DNA from: Oscillospiraceae bacterium
GTDB lineage: Bacteria > Bacillota > Clostridia > Oscillospirales > UBA644
Direction: 5' to 3'
Assembly: GCA_902783255.1 (NCBI GenBank)
Contig: CACZQB010000055.1
Coordinates: 17,165-81,164, forward strand
Length of the DNA stretch: 64,000 nt
Shown here: positions 36,359 to 45,486 of the stretch, piece after piece
How positions within the stretch are numbered: the first letter of the stretch is position 1
Layout of the letters: the number at the start of each line of letters is the position of its first letter
Notes under the pieces: generated by a model
Databases searched by the model: none
The model's input: only the letters and a program-made list of their open reading frames with translations
Told to the model about the DNA's origin: nothing
Program-made: the position numbers and the translations under genes

Positions 36359-37681
36359 ATGACAAAAAGAATAGTGGGCTGCTGTATTCTTGCGGTGATA
36401 ATGGCGTTGTTTATATACGTCTGTTTCGCAGGTATCAGCATAGGCTCGTTTAAAATTCCTCCGAAGCTCGGTCTGTATTCGGACGAGGGCGGTATCCGCA
36501 GAGGTCTCGACCTTGACGGAGGCGCATCTATCACATTTGAACCCGATATCGACGGAGATTATTCGGGAAATCTTGACAGCGATATCAATGTTGTTGTTGA
36601 GGTCATGAGAAAAAGACTTACTAATCTCGGCTATACCGAGGGCAACGTATACAGAACAGGCACTCAGGGCATAACGGTTGAAATTCCCGGCATTTCAAGC
36701 CCCGAAGATGCGATAGACGTTCTCGGCCAGACAGCAAACCTCGCATTCATAACGTCAGACGGCGAGGTAGTGCTTACGGGTAAAGATATAGTGAGCGCAA
36801 CCGCAGGATACGACTCTCAGGAAAACAGATTTGTTGTTCTGATGAAAATATCGTCAGACGCCGTATCGCGTTTTTCGGAGGCAACAAAAAGAATGTCTCA
36901 GGAAACAGGAGATAAAAACTATATCGCGATCATGCTTGACGATGCTCAGATCGCAAGACCTTATGTTGAAAATCAGATAACTTCGACAGACTGCATCATC
37001 ACAACAAACACTCAGGATCAGGCAAAGGAATATGCCGCGGTCATTTCCGCAGGCGCATTGCCGTTTGCGCTTGAAGCGATAGAACAGCGCTCTATAGGCC
37101 CGACCCTCGGTGACGGCGCACTTGAATCGAGCCTTATCGCCGCTTTGTTCGGACTTATAGCCGTTGTTGTTCTTATGATAATTCTTTACAGACTTCCCGG
37201 CGTTGTTTCGGCAGTGGCTCTCGTATTTTACGTATCGATAGTTTGCCTTATATGCGCGCTTTTCAGGATCAACCTTTCACTTCCCGGCATTGCGGGCATA
37301 ATTCTTTCAATAGGTATGGCGGTCGATGCAAACGTTATAATTTTTGAGCGTATAAAAGAGGAACTTGTGGCAGGCAAGAGCACTTCAGGCGCGGTAAGCT
37401 CGGGCTTTGACAAGGCATTGCTCGCGATCATCGACTCAAACATCACAACCGTGATCGCTGCCGTGGTGCTTATGATATTCGGCAAGGGCACAATACAGGG
37501 CTTTGCCGTAACTCTGCTTATCGGCGTGCTTTGCTCAATGTTCACCGCCGTTATCATCACAAAATATCTTCTTCGTTCTCTCGTTGTTTTCGGCGTCCGC
37601 AATCCCGTTCTTTACGGACTTTCAAAGAAAAAGGCCGAACTCAGACTTGCAGACAGTAAAAACGGAGGTGCAGCAAAATGA
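36359..37681 (+). CDS. secD: Protein translocase subunit SecD
   Basis: A 440-residue membrane protein that, with SecF, uses the proton or sodium gradient to help pull exported proteins across the membrane. One N-terminal helix is followed by LDLDGGASITFEPD, the large extracytoplasmic P1 domain (about residues 60-245) and a five-helix RND-like bundle containing GMAVDANVIIFERIKEEL. It is shorter than proteobacterial SecD, as is usual in Firmicutes. Its stop overlaps the secF start by four bases. The abundance of exported proteins in the window fits its need. Confidence 0.93.
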   Translation: MTKRIVGCCILAVIMALFIYVCFAGISIGSFKIPPKLGLYSDEGGIRRGLDLDGGASITFEPDIDGDYSGNLDSDINVVVEVMRKRLTNLGYTEGNVYRTGTQGITVEIPGISSPEDAIDVLGQTANLAFITSDGEVVLTGKDIVSATAGYDSQENRFVVLMKISSDAVSRFSEATKRMSQETGDKNYIAIMLDDAQIARPYVENQITSTDCIITTNTQDQAKEYAAVISAGALPFALEAIEQRSIGPTLGDGALESSLIAALFGLIAVVVLMIILYRLPGVVSAVALVFYVSIVCLICALFRINLSLPGIAGIILSIGMAVDANVIIFERIKEELVAGKSTSGAVSSGFDKALLAIIDSNITTVIAAVVLMIFGKGTIQGFAVTLLIGVLCSMFTAVIITKYLLRSLVVFGVRNPVLYGLSKKKAELRLADSKNGGAAK

Positions 37682-38670
37682 ATAAGCTTACCATAACATC
37701 AAAAGGAAAATTAATCGTTATTGTTGCTGCCGCAATAATCGTGCTCGGCATTCTGGGCATGGTAGTTTCCTACATTTTCAAGGATAATCCCGATATAGGC
37801 CTCAGATGGGGCATAGATTTTACCGGAGGCACGGTTTTCAACTTTTCGATAAAACGAGATGTTTCGCAAAACGATCTTGACAAGGTCGAAGAAATCGTCC
37901 GCAATGTTACCGGCGAAACGCCGTCCCTTGTTCAGAAAACGACCGTGACCGCCGTAGATACCGAAATTCTCAACTCGACCGATATCATCATCGTTAAATG
38001 CAATACCGATAAAAACGAAGACAGAAGAGCGATCCTTGCGGAATTAGCGAAAGAATTCTCTCTCCCGTTTTCTTCCGACGGTGAAGACGGCGAAGAAAAT
38101 GTTGACGCTTCAAAAATCGACTGGCTTCTTTCTTCGGACAGCGTAGGTCCCGCAGCCGCGTCCGACCTTCTCCGCAGCGCCATTATCGCAACAGTTATCG
38201 CCGCAGTGCTTATGCTCGCTTATATTTCGATCAGATTTGATCTGTTTTCCGGTATCGCCGCAGTCGTTGCCCTCCTGCACGACGTTTCTATGATGATCAT
38301 TTGCAATCTCATATTCGGCGTTCAGATCAATCTTCCGTTTATCGCCGCCGTATTGACGATTCTCGGTTATTCCATCAACGCAACGATCATTATATTCGAC
38401 CGTATACGCGAAAACAACCGTCTTATGCCTAACGCGACAAGTCAGGAAGTTGCAGAAAAGAGTATCAGACAGACTATGCGCCGCTCAATTTTCACATCCG
38501 TTACCACTCTTTTCACTATCTTTATTCTTTACATCCTCAGCGTTCCCTCTATAAGAGAATTTTCCTTCCCGATCATTGTGGGCATCATAGCAGGTTTTTA
38601 TTCTTCCGTATTTGTCAGCGGAAACGTATGGATTCTGCTTAAAAATAAATTTTCAAAGAAAAAGAACTGA
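37678..38670 (+). CDS. secF: Protein translocase subunit SecF
   Basis: A 330-residue partner of SecD. The N-terminal helix is followed by RWGIDFTGGTVFNFSI, a soluble loop (about residues 60-160) and the conserved SVGPAAASDLLRSA, then five more helices with LGYSINATIIIFDRIRENN and SIRQTMRRSI. It starts within the last codons of secD (ATGA overlap), so production is coupled. GGAGGTG lies just upstream of the ATG. Confidence 0.93.
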   Translation: MNKLTITSKGKLIVIVAAAIIVLGILGMVVSYIFKDNPDIGLRWGIDFTGGTVFNFSIKRDVSQNDLDKVEEIVRNVTGETPSLVQKTTVTAVDTEILNSTDIIIVKCNTDKNEDRRAILAELAKEFSLPFSSDGEDGEENVDASKIDWLLSSDSVGPAAASDLLRSAIIATVIAAVLMLAYISIRFDLFSGIAAVVALLHDVSMMIICNLIFGVQINLPFIAAVLTILGYSINATIIIFDRIRENNRLMPNATSQEVAEKSIRQTMRRSIFTSVTTLFTIFILYILSVPSIREFSFPIIVGIIAGFYSSVFVSGNVWILLKNKFSKKKN

Positions 38671-38672
38671 TA

Positions 38673-38701
38673 TTGACAAAATCGTTGCAAAATGATATAA
38701 T
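38673..38701 (+). promoter_or_regulatory. Promoter of the rubrerythrin gene
   Basis: TTGACA (38673-38678), a 17-base spacer and TATAAT (38696-38701) begin three bases after the secF stop. The leader of about 88 bases contains a small CCGTC/GACGG hairpin near 38738-38752. Confidence 0.88.
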
Positions 38702-38795
38702 TAACCCGAACCATATCATTATTGCCGAAAACCGTTCCGTCAGACCGACGGAGGAAAAAATCAATTTTAAATAATTTTAAACAAGGAGAAAAAAT

Positions 38796-39332
38796 ATGAA
38801 ATTTGTATGTTCCGTATGCGGATATGTTCACGAAGGTGACTCCGCACCCGAAAAATGCCCCGTTTGCAAAGCCCCCGCTTCAAAATTCAACGTAGTGGAA
38901 GACCGCACACTTGCAGCCGAACACGTTATCGGCGCAGCAGAAGGCGCATCCGAAGATATAATTGCCGATCTCAGATCAAACTTTATGGGTGAATGCACCG
39001 AAGTAGGCATGTATCTTGCTATGGCACGCGCCGCTCACCGCGAGGGCTATCCCGAAGTAGGTCTTTATTTCGAAAAAGCTGCATGGGAAGAAGCCGAACA
39101 CGCTGCCAAATTTGCGGAGCTTTTAGGCGAAGTAGTATCTCCGAGCACCAAAAAGAATCTCGAAGTTCGTGTAGAAGCCGAATTCGGTGCGACCGCAGGC
39201 AAAACCGACCTTGCAAAACGCGCAAAAGCCGCAGGTCATGATGCTATTCACGATACCGTTCATGAAATGGCAAGAGACGAAGCAAGACACGGCAAAGCTT
39301 TTGAAGGACTTTTGAACAGATATTTTAAGTAA
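38796..39332 (+). CDS. Reverse rubrerythrin (rubredoxin domain first)
   Basis: A 178-residue non-haem iron protein that reduces hydrogen peroxide (and oxygen in some clostridia). The rubredoxin-type FeS4 site comes first: [10 protein letters not shown] and CPVCKAP at residues 4-28. The ferritin-like diiron domain follows (about 45-178) with [19 protein letters not shown] and [14 protein letters not shown]. This order is the reverse of classical rubrerythrin and is known from clostridial oxidative-stress proteins. The strong separate promoter and AAGGAGA site suggest high expression. The next gene follows in 36 bases with no terminator. Confidence 0.93.
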   Translation: MKFVCSVCGYVHEGDSAPEKCPVCKAPASKFNVVEDRTLAAEHVIGAAEGASEDIIADLRSNFMGECTEVGMYLAMARAAHREGYPEVGLYFEKAAWEEAEHAAKFAELLGEVVSPSTKKNLEVRVEAEFGATAGKTDLAKRAKAAGHDAIHDTVHEMARDEARHGKAFEGLLNRYFK

Positions 39333-39368
39333 TTTGTGATTTTTAAATTTTAAAGGGAGGAAATGGAA

Positions 39369-40301
39369 ATGATTTGTCCGAATTGCGGCACAGACGCAGG
39401 CAGCTCGAAATTCTGCACAAACTGCGGAACTCCGCTGCAGCAACCGTCTCAGCAGCCACAGCAGACTGCACAGCAACCTGTTCAGCCTCAGCAGCCGCAG
39501 CAGACTGTTCAGCAACCTGTTCAGCCGCAGCAGACTGTTCAGCAACCTGTTCAGCAACCTGCTCAGCCTCAGCAGACTCAGCAATATGTTCCGCCGGTAT
39601 ATGCGCAGCAACCGGCGCAGCAATATCAGCAGCCTCAATATCAGCAACGCCCCGCATATCAGCAGCCTCAGCAGCAATACAGACCCGCTCAGCCGGCATA
39701 CCAGAATTATGCTCAGCCTCAGCAGCAGTATTCAGCGCCTCAAAACGGCGGCTATAATGTAAATCCGTATTCCGCCCAGTATAATACTCAGGCATATACC
39801 AATCAGGTTTATTCGGGAGAGGGCGCAGTTGTTGAAGATTTCAATCTCTTCACCGCTTACGGCAGCATGTTCAAAAAATTCGCAAAGTTCAGCGGCCGCA
39901 GCAGAAGAAAAGAATACTGGCTTGCAAACATAATGAACGCTATCATTATGATGATCTTCAGCATCGTTTTCAACATTCTTGCAGCGCCTTATGTAGAACC
40001 GCTGATGAGGAACCTTTATTACATAGCAGACGGATATTCGCTTGATGATATAGTATTTCCCGCGCCCAGCCTCGTTCTTATCATTATGAGCGTAATATAT
40101 CTTGTTTACAGCCTTATTCTCATTATTCCGTCTCTTGCGCTGCTTGTCCGCAGATTTCACGATACGGGCAAAAGCGGAGCAGCGATATTCCTTTGGCTTA
40201 TACCGTTCATTGGCGGACTGATAGTGTTTATTTTCACTGTTATGGACAGCACGCCCGGCCCCAATAAATACGGTCCGAACCCGAAAGGCGTATGGAGATA
40301 A
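39369..40301 (+). CDS. Zinc-ribbon / Gln-Pro-rich / DUF805 membrane protein
   Basis: A 310-residue protein in three parts. A double-CxxC zinc ribbon (CPNCG and CTNCG, residues 3-23) is followed by a low-complexity Gln/Pro linker of about 110 residues built from QQPVQPQQ-like units, and a DUF805 membrane domain (about 160-310) with FSGRSRRKEYWLANI and four helices. ATG 39369 is preferred over ATG 39363 because AAAGGGAGG ends at 39360, only two bases before the latter. The function of DUF805 is unknown; the ribbon and flexible linker suggest a sensor or scaffold on the cytoplasmic side. It may be co-transcribed with rubrerythrin. Confidence 0.85.
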   Translation: MICPNCGTDAGSSKFCTNCGTPLQQPSQQPQQTAQQPVQPQQPQQTVQQPVQPQQTVQQPVQQPAQPQQTQQYVPPVYAQQPAQQYQQPQYQQRPAYQQPQQQYRPAQPAYQNYAQPQQQYSAPQNGGYNVNPYSAQYNTQAYTNQVYSGEGAVVEDFNLFTAYGSMFKKFAKFSGRSRRKEYWLANIMNAIIMMIFSIVFNILAAPYVEPLMRNLYYIADGYSLDDIVFPAPSLVLIIMSVIYLVYSLILIIPSLALLVRRFHDTGKSGAAIFLWLIPFIGGLIVFIFTVMDSTPGPNKYGPNPKGVWR

Positions 40302-40310
40302 AATAAAAAA

Positions 40311-40355
40311 AACAAAAGCGTCGGCAATACATAGTATTACCGACGTTTCTTTTTG
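40311..40355. terminator. Bidirectional terminator between DUF805 and GH35 genes
   Basis: GCGTCGG-CAATAC pairs with GTATT-A-CCGACGT around ATA, flanked by an A run on the left and a TTTCTTTTT run on the right. It can end the converging transcripts from both sides. Confidence 0.82.
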
Positions 40356-40362
40356 CGAAAAT

Positions 40363-42444
40363 TTACAAATCTATTGTTTTTACTTCCATTGCCTCAAGAG
40401 GGATATCTCTGAAAGATTTATCCTCAAAACAGATATCCGTTTTTTGCGGCGAAGAATAAAGGTTCATTAAAAATACCGTTTTTTCGCCGTTTTCGTTTTC
40501 GAGAACGGTAGTAAAAATATGCGGATTTGAATGACATACGGTCTTTTTTGCTCCAAGCATGGCAAGGATCTCAGAAAGCATATCAACATGTGATAATTGC
40601 GACAGTGTAAAATCGAAACCGCAGAAAACGATTTCGCCTTTTCCCGCTTTTTTGCGTATCGCAACGGGTTTTTCCGCAGTAAGCAGTATTTCTTCGCCGT
40701 TTTTCGGAACGACGGCATATTTTATATTGATCTGATGAATACGCGTTTTCAAAAAAGGCGCTGAGGCGGGAGACGCTGTGCTGAACTTTTCTGTTTTTAT
40801 GTCCGCAAAGTCTTTAAGCACGGTGCAGGGGGAATATGAGTCGTCAAGAGTCGGGAAGGTTTTGAAAACGATAAGTTTTCCTCCTGCTTCAACGAACGAA
40901 ACGACGTTTCTCTGCGCTTTTTCGCAAAGAGCGTCAGCTCCGCACAGAATAAGCGGCATATCCGTATCAGGTGCGCATGATGCGATATCAAAAAGCCCGG
41001 GAGAATAAGACGACGCCAGAAGAGCGTATAAAACGCCTTTTTTCATAAAGCTTTTTGCCTGCGCCTGCGAGTTTTCGCTTTCATAACCGTATTGTGACGA
41101 TCTGAAAAGCTCGCCGTCGTAACCCACACGGACAGAAATATTTCTTTCGGCAGACTGTAAACTTCTGTGTTTCTCAAGAAAAGCGCCGAATTTTTTAGCC
41201 GCGGTATATGTTTCGTTCAGCGTTCCGTCTGCGCGGATAAATGCGTTGAAATCGTAAATATCGGAAGATCCGCCCGTGTTTTTATAATTCGGTCCGCCTG
41301 TGAAAATATAATAATTCAGCCCCTTCATTCCCATGGCGGCGTTTACGAAAAAGCATGCGAGAAGGTCGTTTGAAAGCATAGGAGGAAAATCCGAAGGTGA
41401 CCCGCCGGGAAGTTCAAGAACGGTTTGCGGCATTGAAAGAGAAAGAAGCTGATCGTAAGAGCAAAGCATATCAACGGCGTATTGCGGCGTAGGATTGTTC
41501 TGCTCGAAATTCAGACCGAGATTGTAATAGTGGTCGCAGCCGAGCATCAGTCCGCCGTATTTTTCAAAACGGGGCAGGATCTTTTCAAAATAGCTCGTCA
41601 TATTAAGGTTGCCGGCGTTGTGGCAAAACTTAACGTCTATCCCTTCGTTTCTGAGACATTCCGCTGTTTTTTCAAGGTATTCGCCGCACATGTCGAGGTA
41701 AAAATCAAACATATCCTTCGAGCACCTGCATGCGTATTCGTCCTTTGAATTTTTTTCAAGCGGCAGCGCATCGGCAAAAGAGCTCCATGATGTATTGTAT
41801 GCCGAGTTTACGTTTTCAACTGTATTGTAACGCTCGCGCAGATATTTTGCGTATCTGCCGTTTTCATCGCCGAAGCCCCACGTCTGCGGATTGTAATCTA
41901 ACGTTCCCGCCCATATCTGGGTGCCCGTAAGCTCATTGTCAAGCTGACACATGCATACGGGTCCTCCCTGTGATGAAAGATAGGGTTTTACGACTTTTGC
42001 GAACGCTTTAAGGTATTTTTCGGCTTTTTCAAAAAAGTGCGGATGCATATACGACGCCGAATCAAGCTTTTCGCCGTTTTGACGGCAAGCAAGTATCTCA
42101 GGGTATTTCTCGTTTATCCACGTCGGAACGCCGCCGCCTATAAGCTCGGAATAACAATACGGTCCGGGGCGGACTGTCACAGGCAGATCGAGCTTTTTGC
42201 ATACTTCCAGAAAAGCCGCAAGATCACGTTCCGGTCTGTCTCCGAAAACTATCTCTCCTTCCGTTTCCTCATGAATGCACCACGGAACATATGTTGAAAT
42301 ACAGTTTCCGCCCGCTTCCTTAAAAAGGCGCATACGCCGTTCAAAATCGTCGGACGGGACTCTGAAATAATGAAATTCGCCCGAGACAAGATATTTTTCT
42401 TTTCCGTCGATATAATACCGGCGGTTTTTTATTTCAATTTTCAT
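40363..42444 (-). CDS. Glycoside hydrolase family 35 beta-galactosidase-like enzyme
   Basis: A 693-residue protein with a GH35 TIM barrel at the N-terminus: GEFHYFRVPSDDFERRMRLFKEAGGN, STYVPWCIHE and RPGPYCYSE. The acid/base is probably Glu171 (CQLDNELTG) and the nucleophile Glu344 (VLELPGG). Beta domains fill the C-terminal third. It has no signal peptide, so it should act in the cytoplasm on imported galactosides. ATG 42444 follows GGAGGAGA by about seven bases and overlaps the DUF3810 stop by 11 bases. It is the last gene of a five-gene operon. Confidence 0.88.
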   Translation of the reverse strand: MKIEIKNRRYYIDGKEKYLVSGEFHYFRVPSDDFERRMRLFKEAGGNCISTYVPWCIHEETEGEIVFGDRPERDLAAFLEVCKKLDLPVTVRPGPYCYSELIGGGVPTWINEKYPEILACRQNGEKLDSASYMHPHFFEKAEKYLKAFAKVVKPYLSSQGGPVCMCQLDNELTGTQIWAGTLDYNPQTWGFGDENGRYAKYLRERYNTVENVNSAYNTSWSSFADALPLEKNSKDEYACRCSKDMFDFYLDMCGEYLEKTAECLRNEGIDVKFCHNAGNLNMTSYFEKILPRFEKYGGLMLGCDHYYNLGLNFEQNNPTPQYAVDMLCSYDQLLSLSMPQTVLELPGGSPSDFPPMLSNDLLACFFVNAAMGMKGLNYYIFTGGPNYKNTGGSSDIYDFNAFIRADGTLNETYTAAKKFGAFLEKHRSLQSAERNISVRVGYDGELFRSSQYGYESENSQAQAKSFMKKGVLYALLASSYSPGLFDIASCAPDTDMPLILCGADALCEKAQRNVVSFVEAGGKLIVFKTFPTLDDSYSPCTVLKDFADIKTEKFSTASPASAPFLKTRIHQINIKYAVVPKNGEEILLTAEKPVAIRKKAGKGEIVFCGFDFTLSQLSHVDMLSEILAMLGAKKTVCHSNPHIFTTVLENENGEKTVFLMNLYSSPQKTDICFEDKSFRDIPLEAMEVKTIDL

Positions 42445-43552
42445 CTGTTTTCTCCTCCGAAAAACCGGTTTCGTTGTTCTGATTTTTGTGTCTGTATTCT
42501 GCAAGCAGAAGATCTACCATTTTGCCGTAGCTTTTTACTCCGTCGGACTGTGTGTTGGCTTTGAGATAAATATCGTTTACCGTATCGGAAATATCGGCAA
42601 TAACGCCGTTGTATTTTTTCCAGTAATCGTTTTTATCCGAAATATCCTTTTTTACCGCGTCGTCAAGTTTTGCCGAAAGATCTCTGTAAGTATCGGGAGA
42701 TTCGGCGTAAAGAGCGGACGACGTGTGTGCAAGGGCAAGCATTAGTCCGGAATAAACAAACTCCGGGTCACCGCTGCAAACGCAGGTAAGATACGCTATA
42801 TAGTTTGCCTCGTCTTCTCTCATATGTCCTCTTACGTGCGCAAGTTCGTGGCACATCGTGGCAGGCAAAGAAACCGGCGGCGCGGCGTCGTTGACATTTG
42901 CCTCATAAGTAAACGGAAAGAAAAATCCGGTGATCTGAGTAAAAGACATCCATCCGAAAAAGTTTACTGCTTTCGGCGGACCGTAGTCGCCCGATAAAGA
43001 CGGATATTTTTCGGCGAGAGCTTCAACAAATTCTTCCGCAAGCAAAGCGTTTTCTTTAAAAGAACGGTATTTCCCTCCGAATTCCGCTCTTGCGGCGTTC
43101 GTTCTCGTTACGAGATCCTCATAAAGAGCGGCAAGTACGGAAACGGACGATTTTTCGATCGTTATTCCCTCTTCTTCGGCAAAAGACTTTCTGTGATAGT
43201 TTATTCCGCAGGTAACGCAGAAAAGAAAGAAGATTATCGAAAAAAGACAGATAAGATTTACCGCGAAAGAGAAAAGTTTTTTCAGCTTTTCGGGACGGAA
43301 AATGATCGAAAGGATAGTAACAACAGTATAAAAAACTATAACGGCGGCAAAAACAACGATTATTATCTGCGCTATCGAAATATCGGTCATCGAAAAAAGA
43401 TAATTCAGCGCGCCGGACATAAACGGGTATACCGTTTCAGTGTATATGTCGCGAAACGTTTCGATTCGCGACGCCGCTCCCAGAATGATAAGCCCGAGCG
43501 GAAAAAGAACAATGACCCAGAGCCGCTTTATGCCGAGTGATTTATCTTTCAT
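42434..43552 (-). CDS. DUF3810 membrane-bound zinc metalloprotease-like protein
   Basis: A 372-residue membrane protein. Three helices lie in the first 125 residues (about 13-32, 55-80 and 92-112), followed by a soluble domain with the HExxH zinc motif in ATMCHELAHVRGHMREDEANYIAYL. This matches the DUF3810 family of predicted membrane metallopeptidases, whose substrates are unknown. ATG 43552 was taken because the long upstream extension overlaps the SDR gene in another frame; even so there is an 11-base overlap with SDR. The ribosome site is weak (GGCGG). Confidence 0.82.
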   Translation of the reverse strand: MKDKSLGIKRLWVIVLFPLGLIILGAASRIETFRDIYTETVYPFMSGALNYLFSMTDISIAQIIIVVFAAVIVFYTVVTILSIIFRPEKLKKLFSFAVNLICLFSIIFFLFCVTCGINYHRKSFAEEEGITIEKSSVSVLAALYEDLVTRTNAARAEFGGKYRSFKENALLAEEFVEALAEKYPSLSGDYGPPKAVNFFGWMSFTQITGFFFPFTYEANVNDAAPPVSLPATMCHELAHVRGHMREDEANYIAYLTCVCSGDPEFVYSGLMLALAHTSSALYAESPDTYRDLSAKLDDAVKKDISDKNDYWKKYNGVIADISDTVNDIYLKANTQSDGVKSYGKMVDLLLAEYRHKNQNNETGFSEEKTDEN

Positions 43553-44306
43553 CGCCGCCGAGCTTCTTTCTTTGAGTATTGTATGCAAAATACATCTGCA
43601 TATTCTCCGGCGCCAATTTTGCAAGAGTCCTTCCCGCCTTCATTACAAAACCGGGAACGATAACTTTTTTTCTTTCAAGCATTTTATTTACGGCATATTT
43701 GGCAACATATTCCGAAGACAGGGCGGGAATGCTGAATTTAACGTTCGCAACACTGTCAAATTCTGTCGCAACCGGACCGGGGCAGAGCGCTGATACGCAT
43801 ACGTGCGAGCCCTCTTTTTTCAGCTCGTAAGATACTGCTCTTGTGAGCCTGTATACATATGCTTTCGAAGCGTAATACGATGCAAAAAGAGGTCCGGGCA
43901 GAAACGCCGCAGACGACGCAACGTTGAGAATATAGCCGTAATCACGCTTTTTCATGTCGCGCAAAAACAGCTTCATAAGAATATGAAGAGCGGTTATATT
44001 CGTTGCGATCATTTCCGTTTCGCGTTCCGTATCCGTATCGCAGAATCTGCCGAAAACTCCGAATCCGGCATTGTTTATAAGAATTTCCACTTGTTTGTCT
44101 TTCACTTTTTCATAAAGCGAATAAACGTTTTCCTTTTTTGAAAGGTCGCATGTTATTATTTCAACGGGAACCGAAAGCTCTTTTTTCAGTTCCTCCATCG
44201 GTTCAAGGCGGCGGGCAACAAGAATAAGCGGTATGCCTTTTTTGGCAAGTTCTCTTGCTATATCCCTGCCTATGCCGGAACTTGCGCCGGTAATAAGAGC
44301 AGCCAT
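43542..44306 (-). CDS. Short-chain dehydrogenase/reductase
   Basis: A 254-residue classical SDR oxidoreductase. It has TGASSGIG cofactor binding (residues 6-13), NNAGFG, the catalytic Ser in VASSAAFLPG and YYASKAYVY (YxxxK). It resembles the DltE/YqjQ-like group of NAD(P)-dependent SDRs; the substrate is unknown. GAGGAGGA before the ATG is a strong ribosome site. It lies 28 bases after the alanyl-tRNA editing gene. Confidence 0.88.
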   Translation of the reverse strand: MAALITGASSGIGRDIARELAKKGIPLILVARRLEPMEELKKELSVPVEIITCDLSKKENVYSLYEKVKDKQVEILINNAGFGVFGRFCDTDTERETEMIATNITALHILMKLFLRDMKKRDYGYILNVASSAAFLPGPLFASYYASKAYVYRLTRAVSYELKKEGSHVCVSALCPGPVATEFDSVANVKFSIPALSSEYVAKYAVNKMLERKKVIVPGFVMKAGRTLAKLAPENMQMYFAYNTQRKKLGGDER

Positions 44307-44334
44307 ATTGTCCTCCTCAGTGTTTGTGTGATTT

Positions 44335-45486
44335 TTATGTGTTTGTGTGTATGAAATCCGCGATCTCTGCCGCGTTGCCGTGCAGCGTTCCCTGACAAAG
44401 CTCGGCTTTTCCGCCGCCTCTGCCTGAAAATGCGCCGCAAAGGGTTTTGTTGAGTATTCTTGAATCGGTTTTCACAGAGGATATCGCGTATCTCGTGATC
44501 CCGTCTTTATCCTGAGATAAAGCAACCGCCGCGCAGCATTTTTTTGACGCGGCAACGGCAATAAGACGAAGCGCGTCGTTATCTGCGCCGTTTTCGCAAA
44601 AAACCGAAACGCCGTCAGTTTCCTTAATGCTTTCTGCGGTTTTTTCAGCGTATTTTTTCCATAATACGGAGTTTTCGTATCTTTTCTGAGAAAGCTCTTC
44701 AAGAAGTTTTTCCACACCGTTTGCGGCTTCCGAAGTTTTTTTTGAAAGCATTACACCGATGTGGTATAATTCGCTGTTTTTTGCCGAATAATCTTCAAGG
44801 GCGCGTTTTCCGGAAAGGATAAAAAGCCTGACGCCGCCTTTGTAATTCATATGTTCAACTACCTTGAGAAGCCCTATCTCCCCGGTATTTTCAACATGCG
44901 TGCCGCAGCAGGCGCAGATATCGACCGAAGGAATCTCCACAATGCGTATATCGCCCGAAAGCTCTTTTTTTGAACGATAGTCGATGCGTAAAAGCTCTTC
45001 TGTCGACGGAAAATAAGTTTTTATGTGTATATTCGAAAAAATAATATCGTTCGTTCTTTTTTCCGCTTCAATTATCTGCTCATCCGTCATCGGTCCGTCA
45101 AAATCGACCGTAACAAACTCGCTGCCCATGTGAAAGCCCACATTGTTGTATCCGAGCATTTTATGGACCGTTCCCGAGAGAATATGCTCTCCCGAATGGT
45201 TCTGCATAAACGAAAACCGTCTGTCAAAATCTATTTTACCCGAAATTTCAGAGCCGTTTTCGAATCTGTCTGCGGTCTCATGATAAATAAGTCCGTCTTT
45301 TTCGAAAACGTCCGTAACGTCTTTTCCGTCAAGCGTTCCTTTGTCGCAGTCCTGCCCGCCGCCTGTCGGAAAAAACGCCGTTTTGTCAAGAACGGTCAGA
45401 AACCGTCCGTTTTTTTCTTCGCAAAACAATACTTTTGCATTGAATTCCGAGATATACGGGCTTTCGTAATAAAGCTTTTCGGTCAT
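44335..45486 (-). CDS. Alanyl-tRNA editing protein with DHHA1 domain (AlaX-L type)
   Basis: A 383-residue free-standing editing enzyme that hydrolyses Ser/Gly wrongly attached to tRNA-Ala. The second additional domain has the zinc motif HSGEH (about residue 97) and CACCGTH. A coiled segment (about 240-290) leads to a DHHA1 domain with FSGRGGGKAELCQGTLHG. This architecture mirrors the C-terminal half of AlaRS. Its ATG overlaps the GH31 stop by four bases, so it is coupled to a carbohydrate gene it has no obvious link to. Confidence 0.9.
   Translation of the reverse strand: MTEKLYYESPYISEFNAKVLFCEEKNGRFLTVLDKTAFFPTGGGQDCDKGTLDGKDVTDVFEKDGLIYHETADRFENGSEISGKIDFDRRFSFMQNHSGEHILSGTVHKMLGYNNVGFHMGSEFVTVDFDGPMTDEQIIEAEKRTNDIIFSNIHIKTYFPSTEELLRIDYRSKKELSGDIRIVEIPSVDICACCGTHVENTGEIGLLKVVEHMNYKGGVRLFILSGKRALEDYSAKNSELYHIGVMLSKKTSEAANGVEKLLEELSQKRYENSVLWKKYAEKTAESIKETDGVSVFCENGADNDALRLIAVAASKKCCAAVALSQDKDGITRYAISSVKTDSRILNKTLCGAFSGRGGGKAELCQGTLHGNAAEIADFIHTNT

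Noticed and set aside
39430..39770. Short repeated DNA as a possible CRISPR array
   Set aside because: The repeats are in-frame CAG/CCT codon runs encoding Gln/Pro; there are no constant repeats with unique spacers and no cas genes.
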